Source: Saccoglossus kowalevskii
Lineage: Eukaryota; Hemichordata; Enteropneusta; Harrimaniidae
Assembly: GCF_000003605.2 (NCBI RefSeq)
Contig: NW_003116447.1
Coordinates: 923,350-944,705 of the forward strand
Reading direction: 5' to 3'
Length of the DNA: 21,356 nt
Shown piece by piece: positions 8,822 to 19,700 of this stretch. Position numbers and translations under genes: made by a program. Each line of letters starts with the position of its first letter. Positions within the stretch are counted from its first letter, which is position 1. The notes beneath the pieces were generated by a model. The model made no database searches. It worked only from the letters and a program-made list of their open reading frames with translations, and was not told the DNA's origin.

Positions 8822-11723
8822 TTTTTGGGGTAGCTCGGTTAAGATGAGGTTCACGCGATAGTTGGTGTAAACAACGATATAGGTCAATAAACACATCAAG
8901 TATAAAAATTGTGTTACTTCAGTTTAGTATTAAACACGTATAAACTAAGCCTAAACCGTACCTGAACTTGAGAGATTCTGTTGACACTCGAAGCCCCTAA
9001 CCTACTAACTCAAAAACGCCACCCAATGTGAAAACCAAGACATGTACGTTATTGTTAGGGTAGATTATAGAATGACAAGATGACAATGTTCGGCATCCAA
9101 TGTATGTAAACATATAACCGATTGAAATACAAACATTAACCAAAATATGGAAATATAACACCATCTGTATTTTACGAGAACGCACAAATGATTTTATGCC
9201 TCGTAGCTTTGTGACGTATTGCTATATTGAAAAAACAAACAAAAAACAGTAAACTGTATTCATTCATTCATTCATTTATTTATTCAAACATGTGTAAGAA
9301 TTATTATTATTATTTACTAAAGATACATGCAAAGTCAAATTACAGTGACATACAGAGTAATCAGAACATGTACTATGTTATGTATGTTAAACAAAATGTG
9401 ATCACAGAAATATACAAATAATAAAAACAGAAACGCGTAGTCTATTTCCGGTATCTGCCTAGAAATGGAGCCAGGCGAATCAATTATCGGAATCAGATGA
9501 TGTAAACAAAGTTATTGTCATCGCCAGACAAAACAAAAAAGACGAATTAGAACACCAACTGGTAAAAAAAAACATGAAGTGGAGGATTTTATTAAAATGA
9601 GTTGCTGAAATGAAACCGTCAGACTAGTTACTATATAAATATACAATTTCTGGTGAATACCGCGCAGAAAAGAGTAAAAGCAACTTAGATCAAGTACCTC
9701 TCTCGTATTAACAAAATCATCACATTACCAGAACACAGTCTCTGGTATAGCGCAATGCTGGGTTGATAATGCTTTAATATAAACACTACTTTCCTTTTTG
9801 ACAGCATTATTTGCCCAATTTTGGTTCATTGTAGTAAATAGACAGATAAATAGCAGGTATAAGTACAAACTGAAAGATCTCTAATCATTTTACTTTCCTT
9901 TAACTTTTCAATTTAAATAATTTATTTTTTTGGAAAAGAGGCCTTGATGCTGTACTTTTCTAAGTCATTGTTATGTCATTAAATATATTATTAAAATAAC
10001 CAAATTTTGGACAGAAACATTACCATAATTAAGACGACTACATAGTAGCACAGAGGTAAAAAAATAATAAACAGCAAATGAGCTCCTACAGTATTCCCCG
10101 GTTACAGATTGGGGGTTATTTTCCGTCATATACTATACGTTCATAAAGACTTAGTGCATAATGTTATATCATTTGATTCTGATTATAATGCCGGTTTTGA
10201 CGTTTTTTGAGCATTTTACTTTGTCATTGCTGCATGCGTATTACTGGCAACATATTTTGCTGACAAAATGACCCGGATTTACATGGCACACCTATCTCAT
10301 ATATGACGGACCACTCGTTGCACTCCCTTGTCGATCACTTGTTTAGCTTAGTCAAAAGATCTAGAGTGACTAGCAACACAGACTCGGCCAATCTGAAAAT
10401 ACAGAATATCGGGTGTTGTCGCTACAAATAATATACAAAGTATATTAAAAAGTCAACAACAACAAAAACACTCGTCACCCCACTCGACACTTTGGTCATG
10501 GTAGTAATAACCGTTGTCTACGTTTAGGTAAGAAGCTGTACGATTTACCAGTACACGTGGACAGTTTGCAATGGAGACACTTCTTCATCGATTCTAGAGA
10601 AAACTTAGTTCTGTATACATATCATCGAGTGAGGAGGTGTTCGTTTTCAATGGATTTTCATGTCGTCTTCATGCGTGCACGACCATTATGTGTTCTATAA
10701 GTGACGAGTTTGACACCTCGGTTTGAATACTCATCATTAAAAGAGGAATGAAATTGAAACAAGTCTACCATCGAACATTGAAAAAAATAAAAAAATAAGG
10801 ATGAACCACTATAAACTCTGGGCGATTGAGAAAAATATAGTTCACACAGTAAGAAAATAAGCATACAACTAAGTGAACGAACGTGGGGTGAAATAAATAT
10901 ACGGGAAATAATGCATATTAATGGCGCTGGCGTGATAAACAGGGGGTTTACAGCACACTACTTAGCACACTACTTAATAAATATTTTGCTTTTTGTTTTT
11001 CTGATTTAGCAGTGCAGAATTGTGTCTTTCTGTTATTGATCCACACTGATTTTTGTTTGCATGATTGTTCCTGTACATTTTTTCAGTTAGGCCATCCTTT
11101 AGTTTCTAATGGTCAACCCCCAATACTCCTGGACCAGTTGTATAGGGCTTAAGTATCACCCTGAAGTGCACTACAGTCTTGCAATTTATAACACAGAAAC
11201 ACTTGGATTTAACAGCAAAGAGGACAACAGTATAATTTAACTGGAGAAAAGAAATAACAATCAGTATGTATCGCCGTACTCAAAATGTTGTGTTCATACA
11301 TAGTCATATTCATATTTAATTTATAACAATATTAAAAATTCATTTGACAGCAGGCGTGTTGATGTCCAGACCTAAAAATATATTCCAAATTGTGGTGAAC
11401 CAAGAAAATGATTGCGCCTACCACATCAGCAGAATACGTAAACGTTTGAACAAATCTTTGATTACGATATTATTTAAACGTGACGCATAATAAAGTTACC
11501 ACCGTGAGAACAGGCGAGGTCAAAGAATAAAGAAAACAGTTCCGGTGGATATCCTGAGTTAAAAAGAAGCAGATTTTGCTATACAGATTGAGGAAATTGA
11601 TTCATTAACATTAAAAGACTAAAACACGTGACTTTAATTTCCTGATATATTTCATGACATCAAAATGACATGCATTATTTACTACACGATCTACGGACGT
11701 GGTTGCTAAGTCGACATTAACAG
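8822..11723. other. Long non-coding stretch with simple repeats
   Basis: No gene recognised. It holds an (ATTC)n tract at about 9258-9285, a TTA repeat at 9301-9314, and a direct duplication of about 12 bases (AGCACACTACTT) near 10950-10976. Open frames are all at or below about 68 codons and lack domain patterns. Confidence 0.5.
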
Positions 11724-11796
11724 ATGCGACCGTACTGCAACATGCACGCGATACAAGGCGTTGCCACTGACAACTATACTTTGCTGGCACCACCAG
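11724..11796 (+). CDS. Candidate small coding exon with GTGAGT donor
   Basis: An ATG at 11724 follows an AG and opens 24 codons plus one base, directly before CCACCAG|GTGAGT, a consensus donor at 11796/11797. The segment is richer in G, C and CpG than its flanks. The predicted peptide begins MRPYCNMHAI and ends YTLLAPP; no family is recognised. The sequence before it is only weakly pyrimidine-rich, so it could be an initial exon or chance. I found no partner exon. Confidence 0.22.
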
Positions 11797-13957
11797 GTGA
11801 GTCCGTATCACACCCATTAGTAGTTTAAGTTTACACGAAATGTTTTTATTTCAGTTGGTTATGTACAAATCTAATTTGCGTCGTATCCGTGGTGAAATGC
11901 ATCATGGTTCTCATAAAATAATGTAATGTTGGCACTTACTTACACGGGACCTGGTTACAAAATGACTTTGCATGCGCTGCCGTGACAAACAGTGAAACAT
12001 TTGAGCAAAATAAAAAAATATCGTTTAACAATGACCATCTGTGCGGAACATACTCTATTACCATATATACATGTGCATATTATGATTATGTTTTTTTTAT
12101 GGAGTGGTAAAAAACCATATTGTGTGTCTGACTCGGATCTATGATACACAGAGTGTGGTTTTATAGCTAGACTCTGCAGCGAGTCAACGGTCATTGGAGC
12201 ATATTTATTCGGTTCCAGACTTCGTCACAGCTTCCGGTGTTGTTGGATTGTCCGGGCCCCACGATCATGGCTTATAGCGTAAACGCTTTGTTCGTTCGGC
12301 TCGCGCGACTTAATAACACGATTACATCTACACCAATCGGTGATGGACATTGTCAGAGCACTACATTATTGTGCAACTAGGGAAATTGATATTGAATAAG
12401 TATCATTTTGCATACATACATAATCGTTTAACTGTAGACATTTATTATCATAACCATATATGAAGTATATCTCTACTCGCTGTTGTTGTTGTTGTTGTTA
12501 TTCATATACCTCTTCTATACGGTGACCGGTTTGCGCCATCTAACATTTTTTGTGTTTGTAAAATACATTTTCTCAAGTTTGATGTTTTATACTAATTTCC
12601 AATAACACCGCTACCAAACTATGGTCAGATATTCTTTCAGCAGCAGACACAATAGAGTTCATTTGATGAAATAAAAAAAAATACACACTGCGCATGTGCT
12701 GTGGAATAATGGTACGTACTTTTAATTCGAAACGTAAATACATTTGCGTCGTTCAGTTTTTTAAACACAACGTTTTCGTATATTATATTTTTATTTATAG
12801 TCTTAATTTTGATTGCATCTACTTACCAGCTGCAAATAATGCCAATAGGAATACCCGGTTTTATGTAACAAACAAACAAATGCCAAATAGACATTCCATA
12901 CATAGTAAGTATTAATACAATGATTATTATTCAATACAATGGTATTAAGGAGACCTTAAGATGAGATTTAGACCGAAAAAAGTTACGTGGGCTATTTTTT
13001 GTATGCGCAAGGGTTGCCGGGAACCAAGTACCAGGTATAGAGATACATGATGGAACCATACAACGAATTAAGGGTGATAGCATAAAACTACTGAAGCGGT
13101 TACGTACCGGGGATCTACTTTAGAAGGTGTGGGTCCGATTCCGGGGCTGACTCACCTGTCAATCCGTCAAAAACTGACTCAGTAATGTAAATTAGAAGAC
13201 AGCCTGTCTGCGCATTGCGGGTTTGAGAAAATGATATGACCATCGGAAGGGAACGGAGTGACTTCCATAGGATGATTTTACAAATGTAAAAGGAAAGGGG
13301 TACATCGTATGGCTTCTTTTTTCAGGCTAACAAATACAACTTGAAAATCAACATAAAATTTTGTTTTTTTATCTCACGATTATTTCTGACGGAAAAACAG
13401 CTCATTTCAAAAATGCCAAAATGTAACTCTAAATTATCGAGGGGCAAGAGTTCTTCACAAAATGTTGTAAAATGCTAGCTACAAGTATTTGGAAATGAAG
13501 ATATCGGAGACACGCTCTATCGTTAGTCCTACGCCCTCAACGTCATTTGCACATTAATCAATTCCTAATCCTTTATACTATAGAGGTCCACGTTTCTACC
13601 AACGCAACTTATTACATCTATCAAAAAGACAGTAAGCCTCACCGACAGACCAGTCCTAAAAATGAATGTACCGCCGAGGGCGCAGTAACATCCGCCAAAC
13701 AACTTGAAGGCAACCGAAAGGGCTCGTACATATTAAAACTAAATGTTGAATAAATATTTACCCTGAGTGCGAGATGTTTGAACAATGAATTTATAATTGG
13801 GACAAGAGGGATATAAATCAATGTAATTATTTAGAGTTGCTTCTTTCTACTTTAAAATTAGAAATTATTCAACATTTTCAATGTTTAGGAGTGGATTAAA
13901 AATTCCAGCAGTTCCTGGTAAACTTTAGAATAAAGCCGTTGCAGTGTTGCAGTTTTC
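11797..13957. other. Non-coding stretch; weak signals only
   Basis: Contains a TGT repeat at 12481-12499, a 37-codon frame from an ATG at 12267 without splice support, and a minus-strand donor-like ACAG|GTGAGT near 13150. A GCCGGGAACCA word at about 13015-13026 matches the arms of the inverted repeat at 13958-14403. No gene can be supported. Confidence 0.45.
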
Positions 13958-14403
13958 GCTGGTTCCCGGCGTCCTTTGCGAATGGCAGGTAGGACGCAGG
14001 TAACTAGTAATCGCCATATTGTTCCATTTGGGCCGGTTTTCCGGCCGGAAGGCACGTGACTGGGTGACGTAGTTTGAAAACATTCCAAGTTCCGTTTTGC
14101 GTAAACGTGTCTGTAATGCTACAATAAAGCCATGCTCATACATACATACTGCCTGCTTAGATTTACAGATTTGATATGTTCTGTGCAAATTTATAACAAA
14201 AGAAACAATTCTTTTTATTCGCCCAACTTTCGAAAGCAAAAGGAAACCCCTGAACGGCCACGAGCGTAAGCGCTGACGTCAGGTAACTAAGGGAAATGGA
14301 ACAAGCAACGAGAAAGTGGTGTACCAATCAGAATGCCGGAACCGTTACTAGTTACCGGCCTCTTGTGGCTTGGTACGCCATGACACTTGAGGCGGGAACC
14401 AGC
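13958..14403. repeat. Diverged inverted repeat within the CpG-rich region
   Basis: The arm at 13958-14010 matches the reverse complement of 14345-14403. Both contain GCTGGTTCCCG and, 41 and 47 bases further on, GGTAACTAGTAA, with weaker similarity between (for example ATGGC). The order and similar spacing argue against chance. It may be an old MITE or duplicated regulatory module. Confidence 0.65.
14273..14282. promoter_or_regulatory. Full CRE palindrome (CTGACGTCAG)
   Basis: A perfect 10-base palindrome containing TGACGTCA, the binding site of CREB/ATF-type bZIP factors. It sits within the CpG-rich region between the two inverted-repeat arms. Confidence 0.55.
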
Positions 14404-14630
14404 CAATGTTGCAGTTATCCTCGGGGGGCGGACATCCGGGCATTTTCTACCGCCTGGCAACCCTCGCGGTGAAAACAAAGACCAAAAACTCGCAGAAAAC
14501 GGTACTTTGCGATGGTTGTTGAGAGTCCCCTGAAAGTGTAATAAGATGAGCCCTACGTGTGTAACATATATGAGTTTGGTTGTTCAGGATTTCTCGAGTT
14601 TTCACCGGCTCCTTGGCGTTTCACAGCAGC

Positions 14631-14640
14631 GCGCATGCGC
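14631..14640. promoter_or_regulatory. NRF1-type site (GCGCATGCGC)
   Basis: A perfect palindrome matching the NRF1 core, flanked by further GC/CG steps. NRF1 sites are usually close to start sites of CpG-island promoters, so a start site probably lies within a few hundred bases. Confidence 0.55.
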
Positions 14641-14725
14641 GCACAAAGCCCGTAGAAATACGTGGTACAGTGGTGCGCGTCTTAGCAACGTAGAACGTCC
14701 GTGACGTAGCTCCGCCCCCGAGGAT

Positions 14726-15310
14726 ATCATCAATACTACATTTTGGTTATCTAATTATCTCAATAGTTTACCCTGTTTTCAGTGTGGTAATTTTGAATGT
14801 TTTTAATACGTTTTACCAAAATCTTGGTTCACTAGTAGTCTGTATAAATTTAGTGCAATGCTAGTCTTTACGTTTTTATTTCTTTTACTTGTGTTGCGCC
14901 CTCTCTAGTTGACTACGATACTATTATTTTCATCCGAGAATTTTAAGAACTGTTAGCATTTTGTTTTTATCTTGTGTGTCATTCAAACCTTTGCCTTATC
15001 ATTTAAACACACACTTAAACTTACTGATTAGAGTGTGTATTTTGTCCCTCAAATACGATAGTGATTGATCTGTAAATTCTATTGATTTTTTTTTTTATCC
15101 AATAAATTGCAACGATTATTGAAAGGTCAGTTTTTTAACAGTTGGGTACAAGTGCAAAGGACTCTAACTGCAATGATGCAAGGTACTTCTGAAAAAAGAT
15201 TCAGTTGGAAAAGAGCACCCCCCCTCCCCCTGTGTCTCGTAATGTTAAACGACAAACCCCATGATTTTTCATGCAAACGAGTAGACACATCCAGCAAAAG
15301 TACAAAACGC
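14726..15310. other. Intergenic stretch
   Basis: AT-rich, with a poly-T run near 15085-15096 followed on the plus strand by AATAAA at about 15101-15106. An 88-codon frame at 15107-15373 has no protein-like pattern. It separates the promoter-like region from the end of the right-hand gene. Confidence 0.5.
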
Positions 15311-15319
15311 AAAAAACAT

Positions 15320-16784
15320 AAGGCAGATAAATGCTATATTTATTTTAATTGTACAAAACATAGCACAGAATAACCGATCATTCAATTAGCAGACATCGAG
15401 CAACTAACAACAAATTTCTTTTTTTTTTTTTGCACTTTTCCAGGCATTCAGTATATTAAGAAAAGCTATTAGCACATCGAGTAGAGCATCGATACGCTGC
15501 ATAATTGATAAGAAATATGCGAATGATATCAACACCATTAACAAGAATCCAATATTTAGCAGCTACAAAAATACATTACAAGCTTTATAGCTTTACAAGT
15601 CGCAACAGGATGCAAAGTTATATATCTAAGCTGTCGATAAAAATAATCTTCACTGGGTATTCTATCGTAAAAAAAAAAAGTTTCCATGATATAATCTCCA
15701 TGTATTTTTTCCCTCCTAATTCTTTATGCATGGAGTAAATATAATTTGCATAGTTAAGATTTTGGGGTATCCCAGTAAATTTAATATACAAATTTTTTTT
15801 TTTTTTTAAAGTGAATTTTTGAAAACTGTATGAAAGCTCCAAAGGCAGGGGAATAGAACGACAGATATAAAAGTCTGTTTGTTGCAATTAAGTTTTCTTT
15901 GAAAAGAGAAAAATGTAAGGCTTTATATGCTTCTTTTAAATACATGTCCAAGGTCAATAACTTCTGCATAAATATATAATCTATAACTACATATATCCTG
16001 TTTTAAATCAGCACATTCAACTTTTCTTGGCAAAGTTATTTACAACAAAACTAAAATGTGCAACAGTTATCCAAAAATAAATTTTAGTGCATCACAGTGA
16101 GACATGAACACAGAACATAATGCCAGGCACGTACACTAATAATGGCCGACATTGCATTCGAGTTTTGCATTTGAGTGATAAACTTATAGAACATATAGAA
16201 ATGACTTTGCTTGCTACATAATTAAACTGACGACATTGTACGACACGAAATACTAGACAAATAAATAGATTGCATACAGCGTTCTCTGTCTCATGGCCAT
16301 ACAGGTTGATGACCCAAGTCACGTTATATATTTAAATACATTTGGCCGCAAAATATGCAAATACTCTCAAGATTTCAAACTTTCGTTTTGTTAACTCCAG
16401 AAAATTAATCTAGAAAAAAATATGGGCATTCAAGTGCTGACTATATAAAAACACTTTTTGTAAATATGGACTGAGACTACATATAAACACGTATAATTCG
16501 AGTTGAACTAAACTACACAGAAAATAATATTTTGTTCCATGGGGCCCAATCACCGTTTAAAGTTCAAACCATTTTCTTCAAGTACATTGTGGCCCTCTAA
16601 TAAATGGCACATCATATTTATTCAATTTTGTAATACTAATCAGTTCTTAGATATGGTGATTTAATTGTACTGTAGCCAATGTTTAAGGCACGGACGTCAA
16701 TCCAAGAAATATACACAGGTATGTGATGACATCCATTTTGGGATCCAGAGACCAGTGAAACTTCCAAGATTTAAATCAGAAATC
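15320..16784 (-). other. Terminal exon: Asp-Phe-stop and 3' UTR
   Basis: On the minus strand a pyrimidine-rich tract ends in TTACAG at 16785, a strong acceptor. The exon opens GAT-TTC-TGA. The upstream exon ends exactly on a codon boundary at 17379, so splicing appends Asp-Phe and stops at 16776-16778. The remainder, about 1.45 kb, reads as 3' UTR with no sustained frame. It contains one PUF-type TGTAAATA (16037-16044 on the minus strand) and several A/T-rich runs. The link is inferred from splice signals and phase alone. Confidence 0.6.
15339..15344 (-). terminator. Poly(A) signal of the right-hand gene
   Basis: AATAAA on the minus strand, preceded by ATTAAA and an upstream TGTA, and followed within about 30 bases by a T/GT-rich run. 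Together these are a complete cleavage/polyadenylation context. Cleavage would fall near 15310-15330. A second AATAAA at 16617-16622 could give a short 3' UTR form. Confidence 0.6.
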
Positions 16785-17378
16785 CTGTAAGATACAAAGG
16801 AAATGACAAATAAATTAATAATAAATTACACTCATGATAAATTAGTTGAAACATTGTGCATGCGATATAAGAAAACGTCCAATGAGAATAAACCTGATTA
16901 AGTACTCAATTATGTTCCTTTTATAACATGAACTTTGTCTGCCTCGCATGTTACCATGGATACAGGAATACAGTACTGTATTAAACTTTGTTCAACTGTT
17001 TTAAACTGAGTAATGGCTGCCTGATCTCAGAATCCGAAATGAAATGATCACATGTTATTCCAGAGCTGTGTTTTCACAACACAAATTGTGCATTTTTCCA
17101 TGAATTTTCCATATTTTTAAATTTTTGACCAAATTTCACAATGTCTACATATCTTATAAATTACTAATTTTGAAAAATGTTCGAAGGGTGAACAAAGTAG
17201 GCTTTGGTGGTCAATGGCTTTTTCACTATCACAGACACAGAAAGTGCATTACCGGTACTTTCACTTGGAAATTATTGCCCCACATTTGTAGAAATTTAGT
17301 TTTCATGTACCCCCCACAACCATCCCTCCCCAATGAAAGAGGCCAATTATTCCAAATTATCGATTCAAAAACACTTAC
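16785..17378 (-). other. Last intron of the right-hand gene
   Basis: Runs from the donor GTAAGT at 17378 to the acceptor CAG at 16785 (594 bp). The open frame continues into it for about 50 codons, but there it changes from acidic, charged sequence to hydrophobic, unstructured composition, as expected of read-through into an intron. Confidence 0.65.
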
Positions 17379-19654
17379 CAGTAGATTAGCTGTCTTGACT
17401 ATGCCACTATCGCTGTCATCATCATCATCAACCAAGTTTCCTTCAGTATCTTGTTTTTCTTCATAGATATTAGCAGAAAATTTCATGTCCTTAACATTTT
17501 CATAGTAAACTGTATCATCCCTTGGTGACTCAGGTGAAGATTTGTAGAATTCATTATTAAAACCATTAAATCCATTTTGAGTGTCAGCTTTGTGATTATG
17601 TCTCCCATCATCTTGTTCATTTGTCTCCTCCTCAGCAACATATTCTGCTTTATACCCATCCTGGCTGTCCACAAGCAGAAATCCATCTGAACTGTCATGG
17701 TGATAAACATCCGGGCTATCGTCATGGTGATATCCATCCGGGCTACTGTCGTGGTGATATCCTTCCGGGCTATCGTCATGGCGATATCCATCTGGGCTGC
17801 CTTGGTAGCTGTAGTCCTCTTGATTTTCAGTTTGGCTGTCTTGTTTATACAAATATCTTTCCTCTTCAGGACTTTGAGGCTGCTCATCATCATCGTTAGG
17901 AGTAACGTCATCTGAATCATCTTCATAATCTTCTCCTATTAATTTTGTTTCCAGATGTATTTTACTATGTCTTTCTTCAGCATGCGTAACATCATCAGTT
18001 TCCCATTTATTTTTCAATGCTTTGGCACTAACAGACAGGTGTACTGGCTCGGGCGTCTCCCTTGGACGTTCATCTTCATCATCATCACTCACAACATATT
18101 CCTCACGCTCATCCAGCGATTTAGGGGATGTTTCAACCTTTTCAGATTTAAATTCAGCATGTGCAAGATCTCCTGTTTCCCATTTTTGTTTCAATGACTT
18201 AGCACTGGCGGAAAGTACCACTTTGTCACGCCCATCAGATTCCCGGGCTAAATCCAAACGCAGCTCAGGCTCATTTTCGGTTGTTTGACCACCCTCAACG
18301 ACGCCCTCTTCAAGTACGTCTTCAAAGGCATGACGCGGAATTTCAATCTTTTCTTTCTTTATTACGGAAACATTTTCAAACTCACCTTTCTCCCATTTAT
18401 TGCGTAGAGAACTCGCAAACGTCGTGAGGACACCTTCCTCCATGACATCAGTAGATCTTACAACATCATCTCTTTGCACAGGATTGTTTTCCACCACACT
18501 GTCATCAGCATCAGTATCTTCCCTCACGGGAATATCAATAACTTGTTTGTGTATCTTAGTTGCTTTCACCACATCTCCCTTCTCCCACCTGTCTCTTAGC
18601 AACCTAGCACTTGAAAAGACAATCTTTTCTTCCTCTTCCCTGACAACATCAGTTCTAATTTCAGGCTCATTTTCCACAACATGTGCACCTGCATCTTCCT
18701 GTTCCCGCAATGATCTAATATCTATATCTAATTGTTTTTTGATTGGCTGCTTTGGGTTGCTTATGTTGCCAGTTTCCCACATGCTGCGCAGTTTTTTTGT
18801 ATTCGTGGAAAAAATTTGTTTACTAGTATCCGACTCCCTGACCACATCATCACGCCGTATCGGGTTGTTCTCAACCATTCCAGCATCTGCATTTACTTCA
18901 TAGTCATCCAGTTTGGCAGGCAAGCTCACAGTAGCCGTCTTTTTCACCTCAACACGACTGACATCACCCCTTTCCCATCTCTGTTTCATTGACTTAGCAT
19001 TCAAAGATGCTAAGATCTCTGCTTCCTTGTTTTTCTCTTCTTCCTCCTCCATCTCTGCCTCATCACTGCTGTCTGTGTCATGCCTTGGTTCCTGTCCACT
19101 ATAGATGTCAATCACCTTGGGTGGCACGTTTGAACGCTCCTCCTTCTTTTCAAATCTATCCTTTATTGATTTCAATCCAGCAAATGTCAGCACCTCGGTA
19201 TCCTCTGGTCTATCACTAGCCCTCACTACATCATCTCTAACTTCAGGCTCATTTTCCACAACCTGTACCTCTGCTTCCTGCCAGCTATCGGCCAGATTCT
19301 CAACCTTCACGTTATCAACCTTTTTTGTTTTCTTAACCTCACCACTTTCGAACATCCCACGTATCGACTTCATACCACCATACAGTTCTCTGGGCTCTTC
19401 TTTAGCGCTTTCTTCTCGAGCTAGATCTACACGTACTTCTGGCTCATTTTCAACAACCTCCGGTTCACGAGACATAATTTCTGGTTCTATTGTGACACAT
19501 GGTTCCTTTAGTTCATCAAAACTACCTGCAGTTTCAAATTTCCCTTTAATGGACTTTATGCCAACATACAAAGAATCCGGATCTTCTTTCTCGTATTCGT
19601 CTTGCGTCAAGTCTGGTACCAACTGTTCTTGCTCTTCCTCTCCATTGGCTGAAC
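17379..19654 (-). CDS. Large exon of an EPLIN/Xin-like repeat protein, 3' part of gene
   Basis: A single 2276-nt coding exon (about 758 residues) with no stop, rich in Glu, Asp, Lys and Ser. Numbered from the ATG at 19700, nine related motifs begin near residues 44, 106, 172, 232, 298, 363, 427, 497 and 556, for example KSLKQKWETGDL and KSIRGMFESGEV. A second motif, such as VENEPEVRDDVVRASD, occurs near 83, 148, 276, 342, 403 and 474. Acidic runs follow (535-545, 590-606, 757-764), and a His/Asp/Tyr-rich repeat lies at 634-671. Similar LKxxWE and LKxMFEKGE motifs occur in EPLIN (LIMA1), and Xin repeats are loosely alike, which suggests actin binding or bundling. No LIM, calponin or other folded domain is visible; the missing 5' exons may hold one. 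The acceptor at 19655 enters in phase 1 and the exon leaves in phase 0. Confidence 0.85.
17690..17800 (-). repeat. 27-bp coding repeat (His-His-Asp-Asp-Ser-Pro-Asp-Gly-Tyr type)
   Basis: Within the large exon, about four to five tandem 27-bp units encode variants of GYHHDDSPD, with Arg, Glu, Ser and Val substitutions and a final shortened unit. The DNA units differ by a few bases, indicating recent slippage under frame constraint. The segment is His/Asp/Tyr-rich and hydrophilic. Confidence 0.9.
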
Positions 19655-19700
19655 CTGACGATAGAGAAATAAAAATTGAAATGAATATTGTTGTCAACAT
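19655..19700 (-). promoter_or_regulatory. Polypyrimidine tract and 3' splice site
   Basis: The minus strand reads a T/C-rich run ending TCTCTATCGTCAG, directly before the acidic coding sequence. Translated, it gives a hydrophobic stretch that looks like a signal peptide (LTTIFISIFISLSS), but the tract-plus-AG pattern is the simpler reading. A second AG six bases further in could be an alternative acceptor. Confidence 0.75.

Larger units (their letters stand above)
13950..14725. promoter_or_regulatory. CpG-rich promoter-like region
   Basis: The most GC- and CpG-rich non-coding part of the window. It contains an E-box CACGTG (14053-14058), TGACGT half-CREs (14065-14070 and 14702-14707), a full CRE palindrome (14273-14282), a CCAAT box (14402-14408), an NRF1-type palindrome GCGCATGCGC (14631-14640) and a GC box (about 14712-14718). 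This mix is typical of housekeeping-type promoters in animals. It lies about 600 bp past the inferred 3' end of the right-hand gene. The gene it drives, and its direction, are not identified. Confidence 0.55.

Noticed and set aside
12267-12380. 37-codon plus-strand frame from an ATG in fair context
   Set aside because: It has no donor within or after the frame, no domain and no neighbouring exon.
13077-13142. TAGCATAAAAC and GGTCCGATTCC resembling A- and B-boxes of a tRNA-derived SINE
   Set aside because: The spacing is plausible, but the T-stem does not pair and there is no tRNA-like acceptor stem or SINE tail.
13150-13260. Minus-strand 30-codon frame ending at ACAG|GTGAGT
   Set aside because: Only the donor is good; start context is weak and no family or partner exon was found.
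15505-16322. Small minus-strand frames (15618-15887, 15781-15969, 16092-16322) as exons with LIM-type zinc fingers
   Set aside because: No Cys/His spacing of a LIM domain was found; they lie in the inferred 3' UTR and are rich in residues from poly-A/T runs.
17483-17926. 147-codon minus-strand frame rich in Met, Thr and Ile
   Set aside because: It is an alternative frame across the coding repeat and acidic region of the large exon.
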